Origin: Pollutimonas thiosulfatoxidans
Lineage (GTDB): Bacteria; Pseudomonadota; Gammaproteobacteria; Burkholderiales; Burkholderiaceae_B
Reading direction: 5' to 3'
Length of the DNA stretch: 64,000 nt
Assembly (NCBI RefSeq): GCF_004022565.1
Contig: NZ_CP022987.1
Location: 1,116,001-1,180,000 of the forward strand
A program made the translations under genes and the position numbers. Below are positions 1 through 9,283 of this stretch, in pieces. Every line of letters begins with the position of its first letter. The stretch's first letter is position 1. The notes below the pieces were generated by a model that was not told the DNA's origin, made no database searches, and saw only the letters and a program-made list of their open reading frames with translations.

Positions 1-1
1 A

Positions 2-316
2 AAGTTGGGCTCGAGCGCGGCCCGCCCCGCCATCCTGATCGACGAGAAAGCCATAGGCACCGATCAGAACAAGCGTTTCGTCGTTGTGGTCGATGAGCAC
101 AACAAGACGGCATATCGGGAAGTCCATCTGGGGGCCACCCAAGAAGGTCAGCGCGTAGTCGAAGCCGGCTTGCGGGCTGGCGAGCGCATCGTCGTCAATG
201 GCCTGCAACGCATACGCCCCGGCGATCCGGTCCGGCCGCTGCCAGCACTTGCAAGCGCGGGTAGCGACGCAACCAACGTCGCGGCGCGCCAGGCTTCGGC
301 AGACGAGAACTCATAG
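2..316 (+). CDS. RND efflux periplasmic adaptor subunit, C-terminal part (5' end outside window)
   Basis: This is the last ~104 codons of a membrane fusion protein (AcrA/MexE type) that links an inner-membrane RND pump to an outer-membrane channel. The visible part is the beta-barrel and membrane-proximal end: a RFVVVVDEHNKTAYREV strand followed by the GLRAGERIVVNGLQRIRPGDPVRP segment, split here as GLRAGERIVV and NGLQRIRPGDPVRP, which is typical of the family's C-terminus. The reading frame is open to the window edge, so the true start lies upstream; the TTG at 5 is only an internal codon. It lies 24 bases before the pump gene and is surely in the same operon. Confidence 0.9.
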   Translation, partial: KLGSSAARPAILIDEKAIGTDQNKRFVVVVDEHNKTAYREVHLGATQEGQRVVEAGLRAGERIVVNGLQRIRPGDPVRPLPALASAGSDATNVAARQASADENS

Positions 317-340
317 ACGGCGTAGTGCCGCGGAAATCCC

Positions 341-3300
341 ATGAACATTTCGAAATTCTTCATCGACCGGCCGATCTTTGCCGGCGTGCTCTCGATCCTG
401 ATCCTGCTGGCGGGGAGCCTGGCTGTCTTTCAACTGCCCATTGCCGAGTACCCGGAAGTTGTTCCGCCTTCGGTCGTGGTTCGCGCGCAGTTTCCTGGCG
501 CGAATCCCAAGGTCATCGCGGAGACCGTTGCTGCACCCTTGGAAGAAGCGATCAACGGCGTGGAAAACATGCTCTACATGCAGTCGCAGGCAAACAGCGA
601 CGGCAACTTGACGGTCACGGTGCACTTCAACCTGGGCATGGATGCCGACAACGCCCAGCAACTGGTGCAAAACAGGGTGTCGCAGGCCTTGCCGCGCTTG
701 CCGGAAGACGTGCAGCGGCTAGGCGTGACCACCGTCAAGACTTCGCCGACGCTGACTATGGTGGTGCACCTGGTATCGCCGGACCAGCGCTACGACGTCA
801 CTTACCTGCGCAACTACGCCATCCTTAATATCAAGGACCGCCTGGCGCGTGTTCCCGGCGTGGGCGAAGTGCAGGTATGGGGCGCCGGCAATTACTCCAT
901 GCGTGTCTGGCTGGATCCCGGCAAGGTCGCTCAGCGCGGGCTGACTGCCAATGATGTGGTGGCGGCCATCAGGGAACAGAATGTGCAGGTGGCAGCCGGC
1001 GTGATCGGCGCTTCGCCGACCTCGGCCGAAGTACCCATGCAGTTGTCGGTCAACGCGCAAGGGCGCCTGCACACGGTGGAGGAATTCGGCGACATCATAG
1101 TCAAGACGTCTGCTGATGGCGGCGTGACCCGCCTGGACGATGTGGCCCGCATTGAACTGGGCGCGGCTGAATACGGCTTGCGGGCGCTGCTCGATAACAA
1201 GCCTGCGGTGGGCATAGGCATAATGCAATCACCGGGAGCCAATGCCTTGGCTGTTTCTGACGAGGTCAGGGCGGTCATGCAGGAATTGTCTGTGGACTTT
1301 CCGCCATCAGTGGAAAGCCAAATCGCCTACGATCCCACGCAGTTCGTGCGCTCAAGCATCAACGCCGTCATCATCACCTTGCTGGAAGCGATAGCGCTGG
1401 TCGTATTGGTGGTTATTGTGTTCCTGCAGACCTGGCGTGCGTCCATCATCCCCTTGCTGGCGGTGCCCGTCTCTATTGTGGGCACCTTCTCGTTGATGCT
1501 GGCATTTGGCTACACCATCAATGCCCTGTCCTTGTTTGGGCTGGTGTTGGCCATCGGCATTGTTGTGGACGACGCCATTGTGGTGGTCGAAAACGTGGAG
1601 CGCAATATCAGCCAGGGCTTGTCGGCGCGCGATGCCACCTACCAGGCCATGCGGGAAGTCAGCGGACCCATCATCGCCATTGCGCTTACCCTGGTTGCCG
1701 TGTTCGTGCCGCTGGCCTTCATGACCGGCCTTACGGGTGAATTCTTCAAGCAGTTTGCGATGACCATCGCGATCTCGACGGTCATCTCGGCGTTCAACTC
1801 CTTGACCTTGTCGCCCGCCCTGGCGGCCCTGCTGCTGAAGGGACACGATGAAAAGCCCGACAGACTGACTCGTGTGATGAACCGTCTGCTGGGCGGGTTC
1901 TTCAGTCGATTCAATAGGGTATTTCAGCGTGGCTCGGACCGCTATGCCGGCGGGGTAGGCGGCGTCATCCGTCACAAGGGCGCAAGCATGCTGGTGTACG
2001 GCGTGCTGCTTGCCTTGACGGTCGGTATTTCGTATACGGTGCCTGGCGGTTTTGTCCCGGCGCAAGACAAGCAGTATTTGATCGGCTTCGCGCAGCTGCC
2101 CAGCGGTGCCTCCCTGGACCGTACCGAAGCCGTCATTAAAGAAATGACCGATATCTCCTTGAAGCATGCAGGTGTGGAAGGCGCGATTGCGTTTCCGGGC
2201 TTGTCCATCAATGGATTTACCAACAGCTCCAGTGCGGGCATTGTGTTCGTCATGCTGGACGCTTTCGACAAGCGCAGCACCGACGATTTGTCCGCCGATG
2301 CCATCGCCGCGTCCCTGAACCAGCAGTTCGCGGGCGTGCCGGAAGCATTCATCGCTGTCTTTCCCCCGCCCCCGGTGATGGGGTTGGGGACCATGGGTGG
2401 CTTCAAACTGCAACTGGAAGACCGGGGTTCACTGGGCTATGCCGAGCTGGACGCCGCCGCGCAGCGGTTTCTCGCGGCTGCTCGCGAAGCGCCGGAGCTG
2501 GGCGGCGCATTCACCAACTATCAGATCAACGTGCCTCAATTGGATGTCCAGCTTGATCGCGTCAAGGCCAAGCAGTTGGGCGTGCCCGTGACGGACGTCT
2601 TCGAGACCATGCAGATCTATCTGGGATCGCTCTATGTAAACGACTTCAATCGTTTCGGTCGTGTTTATCAGGTCAGGGCGCAGGCCGATGCGCCGTTTCG
2701 CTCGCGGCCGGAAGACATCATGCAGTTGAAGACGCGCAATGCGCAAGGCGACATGGTGCCCTTGTCGTCGCTGGTGTCCGTCACGCCATCATACGGACCC
2801 GAAATGGTGGTCCGCTACAACGGCTATACCGCCGCCGACATCAATGGCGGTCCGGCACCGGGCTATTCGTCGGACGAAGCCCAGGCGGCGGCTGAGCGGA
2901 TCGCGGCGGAAACCCTGCCGCGCGGCATCCGGTTCGAATGGACCGATCTGACTTACCAACAGATTTTGGCAGGCAATGCCGGTGTCTGGGTGTTTCCGAT
3001 CAGCGTATTGCTGGTGTTCCTGGTGTTGGCGGCCCTGTACGAAAGCCTGACCCTGCCGCTGGCGGTCATCCTGATCGTGCCCATGAGCATCCTGGCTGCA
3101 TTAACCGGCGTCTGGCTTACCGGCGGCGACAACAACATCTTTACGCAGATCGGCCTGATGGTGTTGGTGGGCTTGGCTTGCAAGAACGCCATATTGATCG
3201 TGGAGTTCGCGCGCGAGCTCGAGCTGCAAGGCATGCCGACCCGCAAGGCGGCCATCGAAGCCAGTCGCTTGCGCTTGCGACCCATATTGATGACGTCGAT

Positions 3301-3523
3301 CGCTTTCATCATGGGTGTCGTGCCACTGGTTCTGTCCAGCGGAGCCGGTGCCGAGATGCGCCACGCCATGGGCATTGCCGTGTTCTTCGGGATGTTGGGT
3401 GTCACGCTTTTTGGCCTGTTCCTGACCCCGGTCTTCTATGTCCTGTTGCGTTCGATGGGCTCGAAGCGCTTGCGTACGGCAGGCACCAGCCATGCGCCTG
3501 CCACCGTCGCCCACGAATCCTGA
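341..3523 (+). CDS. RND multidrug efflux permease (HAE-1 family, MexF/BpeF-like)
   Basis: A 1060-residue proton-driven drug exporter of the inner membrane. It starts MNISKFFIDRPIFAGVLSIL, the usual first transmembrane helix of HAE-1 pumps, and its length is normal for the family. The paired transmembrane-helix-4 aspartates of the proton relay are present (GIVVDDAIVVVENVERN, about residues 410-411). Two large periplasmic loops alternate with two blocks of hydrophobic helices, the second beginning near residue 880. The sequence resembles the MexF/BpeF/OqxB branch more than AcrB, by my reading. It lies between the adaptor gene and the outer-membrane channel gene, so the three make a complete tripartite pump. 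Substrates cannot be read from sequence, and no local regulator is visible. Confidence 0.95.
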   Translation: MNISKFFIDRPIFAGVLSILILLAGSLAVFQLPIAEYPEVVPPSVVVRAQFPGANPKVIAETVAAPLEEAINGVENMLYMQSQANSDGNLTVTVHFNLGMDADNAQQLVQNRVSQALPRLPEDVQRLGVTTVKTSPTLTMVVHLVSPDQRYDVTYLRNYAILNIKDRLARVPGVGEVQVWGAGNYSMRVWLDPGKVAQRGLTANDVVAAIREQNVQVAAGVIGASPTSAEVPMQLSVNAQGRLHTVEEFGDIIVKTSADGGVTRLDDVARIELGAAEYGLRALLDNKPAVGIGIMQSPGANALAVSDEVRAVMQELSVDFPPSVESQIAYDPTQFVRSSINAVIITLLEAIALVVLVVIVFLQTWRASIIPLLAVPVSIVGTFSLMLAFGYTINALSLFGLVLAIGIVVDDAIVVVENVERNISQGLSARDATYQAMREVSGPIIAIALTLVAVFVPLAFMTGLTGEFFKQFAMTIAISTVISAFNSLTLSPALAALLLKGHDEKPDRLTRVMNRLLGGFFSRFNRVFQRGSDRYAGGVGGVIRHKGASMLVYGVLLALTVGISYTVPGGFVPAQDKQYLIGFAQLPSGASLDRTEAVIKEMTDISLKHAGVEGAIAFPGLSINGFTNSSSAGIVFVMLDAFDKRSTDDLSADAIAASLNQQFAGVPEAFIAVFPPPPVMGLGTMGGFKLQLEDRGSLGYAELDAAAQRFLAAAREAPELGGAFTNYQINVPQLDVQLDRVKAKQLGVPVTDVFETMQIYLGSLYVNDFNRFGRVYQVRAQADAPFRSRPEDIMQLKTRNAQGDMVPLSSLVSVTPSYGPEMVVRYNGYTAADINGGPAPGYSSDEAQAAAERIAAETLPRGIRFEWTDLTYQQILAGNAGVWVFPISVLLVFLVLAALYESLTLPLAVILIVPMSILAALTGVWLTGGDNNIFTQIGLMVLVGLACKNAILIVEFARELELQGMPTRKAAIEASRLRLRPILMTSIAFIMGVVPLVLSSGAGAEMRHAMGIAVFFGMLGVTLFGLFLTPVFYVLLRSMGSKRLRTAGTSHAPATVAHES

Positions 3524-3541
3524 TCAATAACGGAGAGCATT

Positions 3542-5026
3542 TTGAAGAGCATTTCACGAAGCAAGTTGCTGGTCCTGACCCTGGCCCTCGTGCTGGCAGG
3601 CTGCACGGCAACTCCCACCTACGAGCGCCCGACGGTGGATATGCCGGCTAAGTTCAAGGAAGCATCACTCAGCCCCGCAGAGGCCGGCCGTTGGAAAGCG
3701 GCACAACCCGCCGATGACCTTGCGCGCGGCCGCTGGTGGGCGATATTTGCTGACCCGGTACTTGATTCCTTGCAAGCGCAGGCGTTGGCGGCTAACCAGG
3801 ACCTGAAGGCGGCGGCCGCTAGAGTCAAGGCGGCGCGTGCCGTGCATGAACGCGCGGGCGCGGAGCGCTATCCGCAAATGGATGCCGGCGTCGGGCCCAT
3901 GCGTCAACGCGCCTCCAACGCCTCGCAGGGCCTGGGGGCGGATGCGCCGAACGGCGCGGCGACCTTGTGGCGGGCAGAGGTGGGTCTGGCCTATGAAGTC
4001 GATCTGTTTGGCCGCGTTGCGGCGACCGTCGATGCCGCCGATGCTGACGCTCAGCAGGCGGCCGCCCTGTATCACTCGGTTCAACTGGCCTTGCAAGCCG
4101 ATGTTGCGCAAACCTATTTTCTGATCCGGCAACTGGATGCAGAGCAAGCCTTGTATCGCCAAACCGTTGATCTGCGCGAGAAGACATATGGATTGGTGCA
4201 ACGCCGGTACACAGAGGGCGATATCAGCGAGCTGGACCTGGCGCGTTCGGAAACCGAACTGGCTGCGGCCAGGTCCGAAGCCTTGGCGGTTACCCGACAA
4301 CGTGCGGCCGCCGAGCATGCTTTGTCCATCCTGCTGGGCAAGCCGCCAGCCTATTTCGACATCGCGCCGGGTGAGCTGCAAAGAGTCCAGGTCAGCATAC
4401 CGGCGGGCTTGCCATCGTCATTACTGGAGCGCCGACCCGACATCGCCGCCGCAGAACGCCGCATGGCGGCTGCCAACGCGCGGGTGGGCGCTGCCCGTGC
4501 CGCATTCTTCCCTCGGCTGAACCTGACGGGGGCCTATGGTTACGAGTCGACCGATCTGGGCGATCTGTTCGAGTGGTCCAGCCGCACATTCCTGCTCGGG
4601 CCGCTCGTGGGGACGGTGTTGTCCTTGCCTATATTCGATGGTGGGCGCCGGCAAGCCGACGTAGATAGGGCCCGCGCCGCCTACGAAGAAGACGTGGCGC
4701 GCTATCGCCAAACCGTGTTGCAGGCTTTCCGCGAAGTAGAGGATGGTTTGTCCGCGCTGCGTATCCTGGGCGAACAGACGGCCGTGCAAGACAAGGCGGT
4801 GCAGGCGGCCGGCCGTGCCGCCGAGCTGTCGCAGATCCAGTATCGCGAGGGCTCGGTCAGTTATCTGGATGTGATCGATGCAGATCGCGTGGTGCTGCAA
4901 CAGAAACGGACGTCTGTGCAACTGGACGGCTTGCGGGCGCGCGAAGCCGTCAATCTGGTCCGCGCCATAGGCGGCGGTTGGGAAAAGCCGACTACACTTA
5001 ACGCTTTGTCACAATCATCCGGTTAA
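3542..5026 (+). CDS. Outer-membrane efflux lipoprotein, NodT/OprM family
   Basis: A 494-residue outer-membrane channel of the TolC superfamily and the third part of the pump. The N-terminus is a lipoprotein signal with lipobox LAGC (cysteine at residue 21). The two OEP repeats of helices and strands follow, including the GLPSSLLERRPDIAAAE motif that marks the NodT/OprM group. The start is a TTG at 3542 preceded by GGAGAG at 3531-3536; no ATG fits the signal peptide. It follows the pump gene by 18 bases and precedes the secreted nucleosidase-like gene by 4 bases, so all are probably one transcript. Confidence 0.93.
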   Translation: MKSISRSKLLVLTLALVLAGCTATPTYERPTVDMPAKFKEASLSPAEAGRWKAAQPADDLARGRWWAIFADPVLDSLQAQALAANQDLKAAAARVKAARAVHERAGAERYPQMDAGVGPMRQRASNASQGLGADAPNGAATLWRAEVGLAYEVDLFGRVAATVDAADADAQQAAALYHSVQLALQADVAQTYFLIRQLDAEQALYRQTVDLREKTYGLVQRRYTEGDISELDLARSETELAAARSEALAVTRQRAAAEHALSILLGKPPAYFDIAPGELQRVQVSIPAGLPSSLLERRPDIAAAERRMAAANARVGAARAAFFPRLNLTGAYGYESTDLGDLFEWSSRTFLLGPLVGTVLSLPIFDGGRRQADVDRARAAYEEDVARYRQTVLQAFREVEDGLSALRILGEQTAVQDKAVQAAGRAAELSQIQYREGSVSYLDVIDADRVVLQQKRTSVQLDGLRAREAVNLVRAIGGGWEKPTTLNALSQSSG

Positions 5027-5030
5027 GGAC

Positions 5031-5954
5031 ATGGCTCGTTTCTTCCGTTTTTGCTTTAGCACTTTGTTTTTGTTTGTTGTTGTTCTTGGCCCGCCGCGCG
5101 TCTGGGCCCAGCAATGGTTCGATGCCACCCCGCGCATTGCAGTGATTTCGGCATTCGAGCCCGAGCTGGCGCTGCTGCTTGACGAGCTCACAGAACCTGC
5201 CAGCTATGAGGCCAATGGCCTTACCTTCACGACGGGTACGCTTGAAGGCAAGCCGGTGGTCATGTTCCTGAGTGGTATCAGCATGGTGAACGCCGCCATG
5301 AACACCCAACTGGCACTGGATCGCTTCCGTGTGTCGCATATCGTGTTCAGCGGGATTGCCGGCGGCGTGAATCCCGACCTGCACATCGGCGACGTCACCG
5401 TTGTCGAGCGCTGGGGACAATACCTGGAAGTGCTGATGGCGCGCGAAACCGGGCAGGGCGTGTACACGCCACGAGACGGCGAGGCCATGCCGTTCCAGAA
5501 CTTCGGCATGATGCATCCCCGTACCATCAAGGCCCGCTCGGCTAAGCTGCCGCAGGTGCATCGCAAGTTTTGGTTTGATGTCGACCCGCAGATGCTGGCC
5601 GTTGCACGCAACATGGGCGATGCCGGCCTGCTTGCCTGCGACGCCCAAGACCGCTGTCTGGATCGTCCGCCGCAAGTCGTCGTGGGCGGGAATGGCGTAT
5701 CGGGACCGGCTTTTGTCGATAACGCGGCCCTGCGCGAATATGTGTTCGACACTTTCCAGGCAAACGTGCTGGACATGGAAAGCGCCGCCTGCGCCTTGGT
5801 TGCTTACAGCAATGATGTTCCCTTCATTGCGTTCCGGTCGCTAAGCGACTTGGCTGGCGGTGGCAAGGGCGCCAATGAGATGCACACTTTCATGAATATC
5901 GCCGCCGACAACTCCGCCAGGGTTGTGCTGGCTTTCCTGCGGGCCTGGAACTAG
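5031..5954 (+). CDS. Secreted MTA/SAH nucleosidase-like phosphorylase
   Basis: A 307-residue protein with a signal peptide (about residues 1-26, ending VWAQ) followed by a nucleoside phosphorylase/MTA-SAH nucleosidase fold. Conserved pieces are IAVISAFEPEL near the mature N-terminus, FSGIAGG, the nucleoside-binding VLDMESAA, and SLSDLAGG with the catalytic aspartate. Cytoplasmic MTA/SAH nucleosidases are about 230 residues; this one is longer and exported, so it should act in the periplasm, and its substrate is not known. It begins 4 bases after the efflux channel gene, with the AAGGA of the stop region as a possible ribosome site, so it is probably translated with the efflux operon. Confidence 0.85.
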   Translation: MARFFRFCFSTLFLFVVVLGPPRVWAQQWFDATPRIAVISAFEPELALLLDELTEPASYEANGLTFTTGTLEGKPVVMFLSGISMVNAAMNTQLALDRFRVSHIVFSGIAGGVNPDLHIGDVTVVERWGQYLEVLMARETGQGVYTPRDGEAMPFQNFGMMHPRTIKARSAKLPQVHRKFWFDVDPQMLAVARNMGDAGLLACDAQDRCLDRPPQVVVGGNGVSGPAFVDNAALREYVFDTFQANVLDMESAACALVAYSNDVPFIAFRSLSDLAGGGKGANEMHTFMNIAADNSARVVLAFLRAWN

Positions 5955-6035
5955 CTTTTCTGCTTGTAACGGCACTCGTCGCAAGTTCAAGCAACCTGTA
6001 CCATCCCTTTAACGATAATCATGACGGGGGTGGCG

Positions 6036-7004
6036 ATGGCTGCAGGCAGCTTGTTGGCTTTGCTGGACGATATTACGACGGTCCTGGACGACGTTGCCTT
6101 GCTAACCAAGATGGCGGGCAAAAAAACCGCCGGCGTCCTGGGCGATGACATTGCCCTGAATGCGCAGCAGGTCTCTGGCAGCGTCGCCCATCGCGAGTTG
6201 CCGGTGGTATGGGCGGTGGCCAAGGGTTCGTTCCTCAATAAGCTCATACTCGTACCCTTGGCGCTCGCCATCAGCGTGTTCCTGCCGATTGCCATTGTCC
6301 CCTTGCTGATGATAGGCGGTGTCTACCTTTGCTATGAAGGCGTCGAGAAGGTGCTCCATTCGCTTTTCCATCCCAAGCAAGAGGATCACCCGGAAATCAT
6401 CGACTCCTCCCACGGACCTGCGGACCGTACCGCCAGCGCGCTGAACCTGAACCCGCCCGACGACGGACCCACCCCGGAAGAGACAAAAATCAAAGGCGCC
6501 ATCCGCACGGATTTCATCCTTTCGGCTGAGATCGTCGCCATTACCCTGGGTACGGTGGCGCAGGCTTCGTTTTCCGTCCAGGCCACGGTGGTGAGCATCG
6601 TCGCGATTGCGATGACCGTAGGCGTCTATGGCTTCGTGGCGGGCGTTGTGAAGCTGGACGACGCAGGCCTCCACCTTCAACAGCGACAAGGGCAGGGCGC
6701 TTACGATGGCGCATTGCGCAGGCTGGGTACAGGCATACTGGCTTTCGCGCCTTATCTTATGAAGGGCTTGTCCATCGCCGGAACCGCCGCCATGTTTCTT
6801 GTGGGTGGTGGCATCCTGGTGCATGGCATACCCGGGGCCGAGATCACCATCCACCACATTCTGCATATCGACAACGACATCCAGGGCTGGGGCGAGGCAA
6901 TCACGGCGGCGATCGGCCCCATGCTATTCAATGCGGTGATAGGCATCGCCGCGGGGGCCGTCGCGCTTGGCATTGTCCAGGGCATCGCCAAATTGCGCGG
7001 CTAG
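6036..7004 (+). CDS. DUF808 (YedI-like) membrane protein
   Basis: A protein of about 322 residues matching the DUF808 family. The signature N-terminus is AAGSLLALLDDITTVLDDVA followed by KKTAGVLGDDIALNAQQVSG. Several hydrophobic helices follow, including SFLNKLILVPLALAISVF and the segments near the C-terminus, so it is an inner-membrane protein. Its function is unknown across the family. I chose the ATG at 6036 because family members start M-A-G-x-SLL and a G-rich stretch precedes it; the in-frame ATG at 6021 would add five residues. It appears to be a single-gene unit between the nucleosidase and the AI-2E family gene. Confidence 0.85.
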   Translation: MAAGSLLALLDDITTVLDDVALLTKMAGKKTAGVLGDDIALNAQQVSGSVAHRELPVVWAVAKGSFLNKLILVPLALAISVFLPIAIVPLLMIGGVYLCYEGVEKVLHSLFHPKQEDHPEIIDSSHGPADRTASALNLNPPDDGPTPEETKIKGAIRTDFILSAEIVAITLGTVAQASFSVQATVVSIVAIAMTVGVYGFVAGVVKLDDAGLHLQQRQGQGAYDGALRRLGTGILAFAPYLMKGLSIAGTAAMFLVGGGILVHGIPGAEITIHHILHIDNDIQGWGEAITAAIGPMLFNAVIGIAAGAVALGIVQGIAKLRG

Positions 7005-7097
7005 GCTTGCGTATCGTGGCCCCGCGATCCACGCGAGGCAGCGGCAAGCCGATTCGTGATATTGTCGAAACCTTCCGTCGTCATTACTTACGTCAAC

Positions 7098-8249
7098 ATG
7101 CAACCTGTCTTGCCCGCTTATCTGATCGCTCGCTGGCTACTTGTGCTGGTCGTACTGGTGGGGCTGTACTTCCTCAGCGGCTTCCTGGTTCCGGTCCTGG
7201 CCGCGCTGATCATCAGCCTTGCCAGTTGGCGCCTGTATCGTCGGCTGGAGCAGGCATGCAACGGACGCAACGCGGTGGCCGCCAGCCTGGCGCTCATCAT
7301 CGTCATTCTGGTGTTGATTATTCCGCTGTCGCTGGCCTTGAGCTATGCCATACAGGAAGCCAACAGCTTTATTGGCTGGACGCTGGCAGCCAACCGGCAC
7401 GGCATGCCGACGCCCGCCTGGATACCAGCCCTGCCGCTGGTCGGCGAGCGACTGGCCGAGTACTGGGCCACCTATCTGGGCGAGCCGCATGCGTTGGGCG
7501 AAGTGGTCGAGCTGGTCAGCGGCGAGCATCTGGGCAACATCTACCGGATGCTGCTGTCGGCCACCGGCGACATCTTCCGTTTGCTGCTGACTGTGGTGTT
7601 CATGCTGATTACGCTGTTTTTCATCTACAAGGATGGCATGCGTATTCTCGGTCAGCTCGATATCGTCGGAGAACGCATCCTGCCCGGGCGCTGGCAGCGC
7701 TTTTCCCGCGTGGTTCCCGCCACCATCAATTCCACCGTCACCGGCATGGGCTTGATCGCACTCGGAGAGGGCGTGGTGCTGGGTACGGCTTACTGGGTTG
7801 CCGGTGTGCCTTCGCCCGTACTACTGGGCGTGATCACCGGTTTCATGGCATTGATCCCCGGCGGTGCGCCGCTGGCTTTTTCGCTGGTTTCGCTTTATTT
7901 GGTGGGTTCGGGCAATGCCATGGCCGGCCTGGGTTTGTTCGCCTGGGGCGCTATAGAACTGTTCATTGTGGACAAGACACTGCGTCCGCATCTGGTCGGC
8001 GGACCGGTCAAGCTGCCATTTTTGCCTACGTTTTTTGGCTTGGTCGGTGGGGTCAAGACCATGGGTCTGGTCGGGCTGTTTATCGGGCCGGTGCTGATGG
8101 CATTGCTGGTGGCAATCTGGCGCGAGTGGATACACGAGGACGATCACACGCTGGAGCCGATTGTATTGCCGCCCGAGGCGCTGGTGCCACCCCATACGCC
8201 GGCTGGCACCGCTGCAGGCTTGCGGGTTCCCGTTACGCCGCCCGAATAG
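7098..8249 (+). CDS. AI-2E family transporter (PerM/TqsA-like permease)
   Basis: A 383-residue polytopic membrane protein of the AI-2E/UPF0118 family. The N-terminal pair of helices (LVLVVLVGLYFLSGFLVPVL), a helical pair with ALIIVILVLIIPLSLALSYA, a periplasmic-type loop, and the C-terminal bundle with GVITGFMALIPGGAPLAFS and FFGLVGGVKTMGLVGLFIGP all fit. The name comes from E. coli TqsA; many members instead move other solutes or sodium, so the substrate is open. The ATG at 7098 is preferred over the upstream in-frame codon at 7056, which would add a 14-residue non-membrane leader. It converges with yicC. Confidence 0.88.
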   Translation: MQPVLPAYLIARWLLVLVVLVGLYFLSGFLVPVLAALIISLASWRLYRRLEQACNGRNAVAASLALIIVILVLIIPLSLALSYAIQEANSFIGWTLAANRHGMPTPAWIPALPLVGERLAEYWATYLGEPHALGEVVELVSGEHLGNIYRMLLSATGDIFRLLLTVVFMLITLFFIYKDGMRILGQLDIVGERILPGRWQRFSRVVPATINSTVTGMGLIALGEGVVLGTAYWVAGVPSPVLLGVITGFMALIPGGAPLAFSLVSLYLVGSGNAMAGLGLFAWGAIELFIVDKTLRPHLVGGPVKLPFLPTFFGLVGGVKTMGLVGLFIGPVLMALLVAIWREWIHEDDHTLEPIVLPPEALVPPHTPAGTAAGLRVPVTPPE

Positions 8250-8258
8250 GACTGCCGC

Positions 8259-9188
8259 TTATTCGATATTTTGCGCTTGTTCGCGCATTTGTTCGATCAG
8301 TAGTTTCAGGTTGATGGCGGCGCGGGTGACGCTCAGGGCGCTGGCTTTCGAGCCCAAGGTATTGGCTTCGCGGTTCATTTCCTGGAACAGGAAATCAAGG
8401 CGCTTGCCGGCGCTACCGCCGCTTTTGGCCGATGCTGCAGTTTTGACCTGGGTATCACTGCCGAGCAGATGCTGCAATTCGGCGATGTGGGAACGCATTC
8501 TGGACAATTCTTCGGCGACGTCAATACGCAAAGAGAACAAGGACGCTTCCTGTGCGATTCGGGCCGAGAGCTCCGGCCCCGTGATGTGCATATACCCCTC
8601 GGGGCTGGCAGAGGTCAGCGCGTCTCGCAGCTTGTTGCCCAGCTTGGCCTGATGCTCGGCCAGCATGGCGGGCAGATCTTTCTCGACTTCGTCAACGATG
8701 GCGCTTACCTGCGCGGCACAGTCAAGCATCATGTCGGCCAGCCGTTGGCCTTCGCGTTCGCGTGCCTCCTGCAACTGGCCGATGGCCTGGGCGGCTGCCT
8801 CGCGGCACATGGCCGTCCAGATGTCGGGATCAAAGCCTTCGGATTCGGTGCCCGACACCATCAGTTCCGCCAAACGCGGTGCCGGAAGGTCGGGGATTAT
8901 CTTGCGGGCTTGCGCAAGTTGCGCTGCCATCTCGCGCGCATAATCGACATCAAGTACCGGCCGACCGCCTGTGTCGGCTCGGGTATAGTTGACGCGCAGG
9001 TCTATCTTGCCACGCTTCAGTACCTTGCCCAGCTCGTCGCGCAACGCGCCTTCGGCCATGCGCAGGTCGTCGGGCAGGCGAAAATTGATATCCAGATAAC
9101 GGCTGTTGACGGTTCGGCACTCTACACTGACTGTGCCTTGCGGGGATTCGGTTCGTCCGCTGCCAAAAGCGGTCATGCTGCGTATCAT
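8259..9188 (-). CDS. yicC: YicC family endoribonuclease-like protein
   Basis: A 309-residue protein that begins MIRSMTAFGSGRTES and carries the YicC N-terminal block (VECRTVNSRYLDINFRLPDDLR) and the DUF1732 C-terminal block ending in FLFQEMNREANTLGSKA with the terminal LKLLIEQMREQAQNIE. E. coli YicC is reported to be an endoribonuclease affecting small RNA turnover. It is divergent from rph across 95 bases, a neighbour relation common in beta- and gammaproteobacteria. Length is normal and the frame is intact. Confidence 0.93.
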   Translation of the reverse strand: MIRSMTAFGSGRTESPQGTVSVECRTVNSRYLDINFRLPDDLRMAEGALRDELGKVLKRGKIDLRVNYTRADTGGRPVLDVDYAREMAAQLAQARKIIPDLPAPRLAELMVSGTESEGFDPDIWTAMCREAAAQAIGQLQEAREREGQRLADMMLDCAAQVSAIVDEVEKDLPAMLAEHQAKLGNKLRDALTSASPEGYMHITGPELSARIAQEASLFSLRIDVAEELSRMRSHIAELQHLLGSDTQVKTAASAKSGGSAGKRLDFLFQEMNREANTLGSKASALSVTRAAINLKLLIEQMREQAQNIE

Positions 9189-9283
9189 CGGGTTTACCTT
9201 TGCGCTATTGTTGCCGCTTATTGTAAGCCGGTCTCATGCGACAATCATTCGCCGACCCTTATCATCTTAATCAGGAGTTTCGT

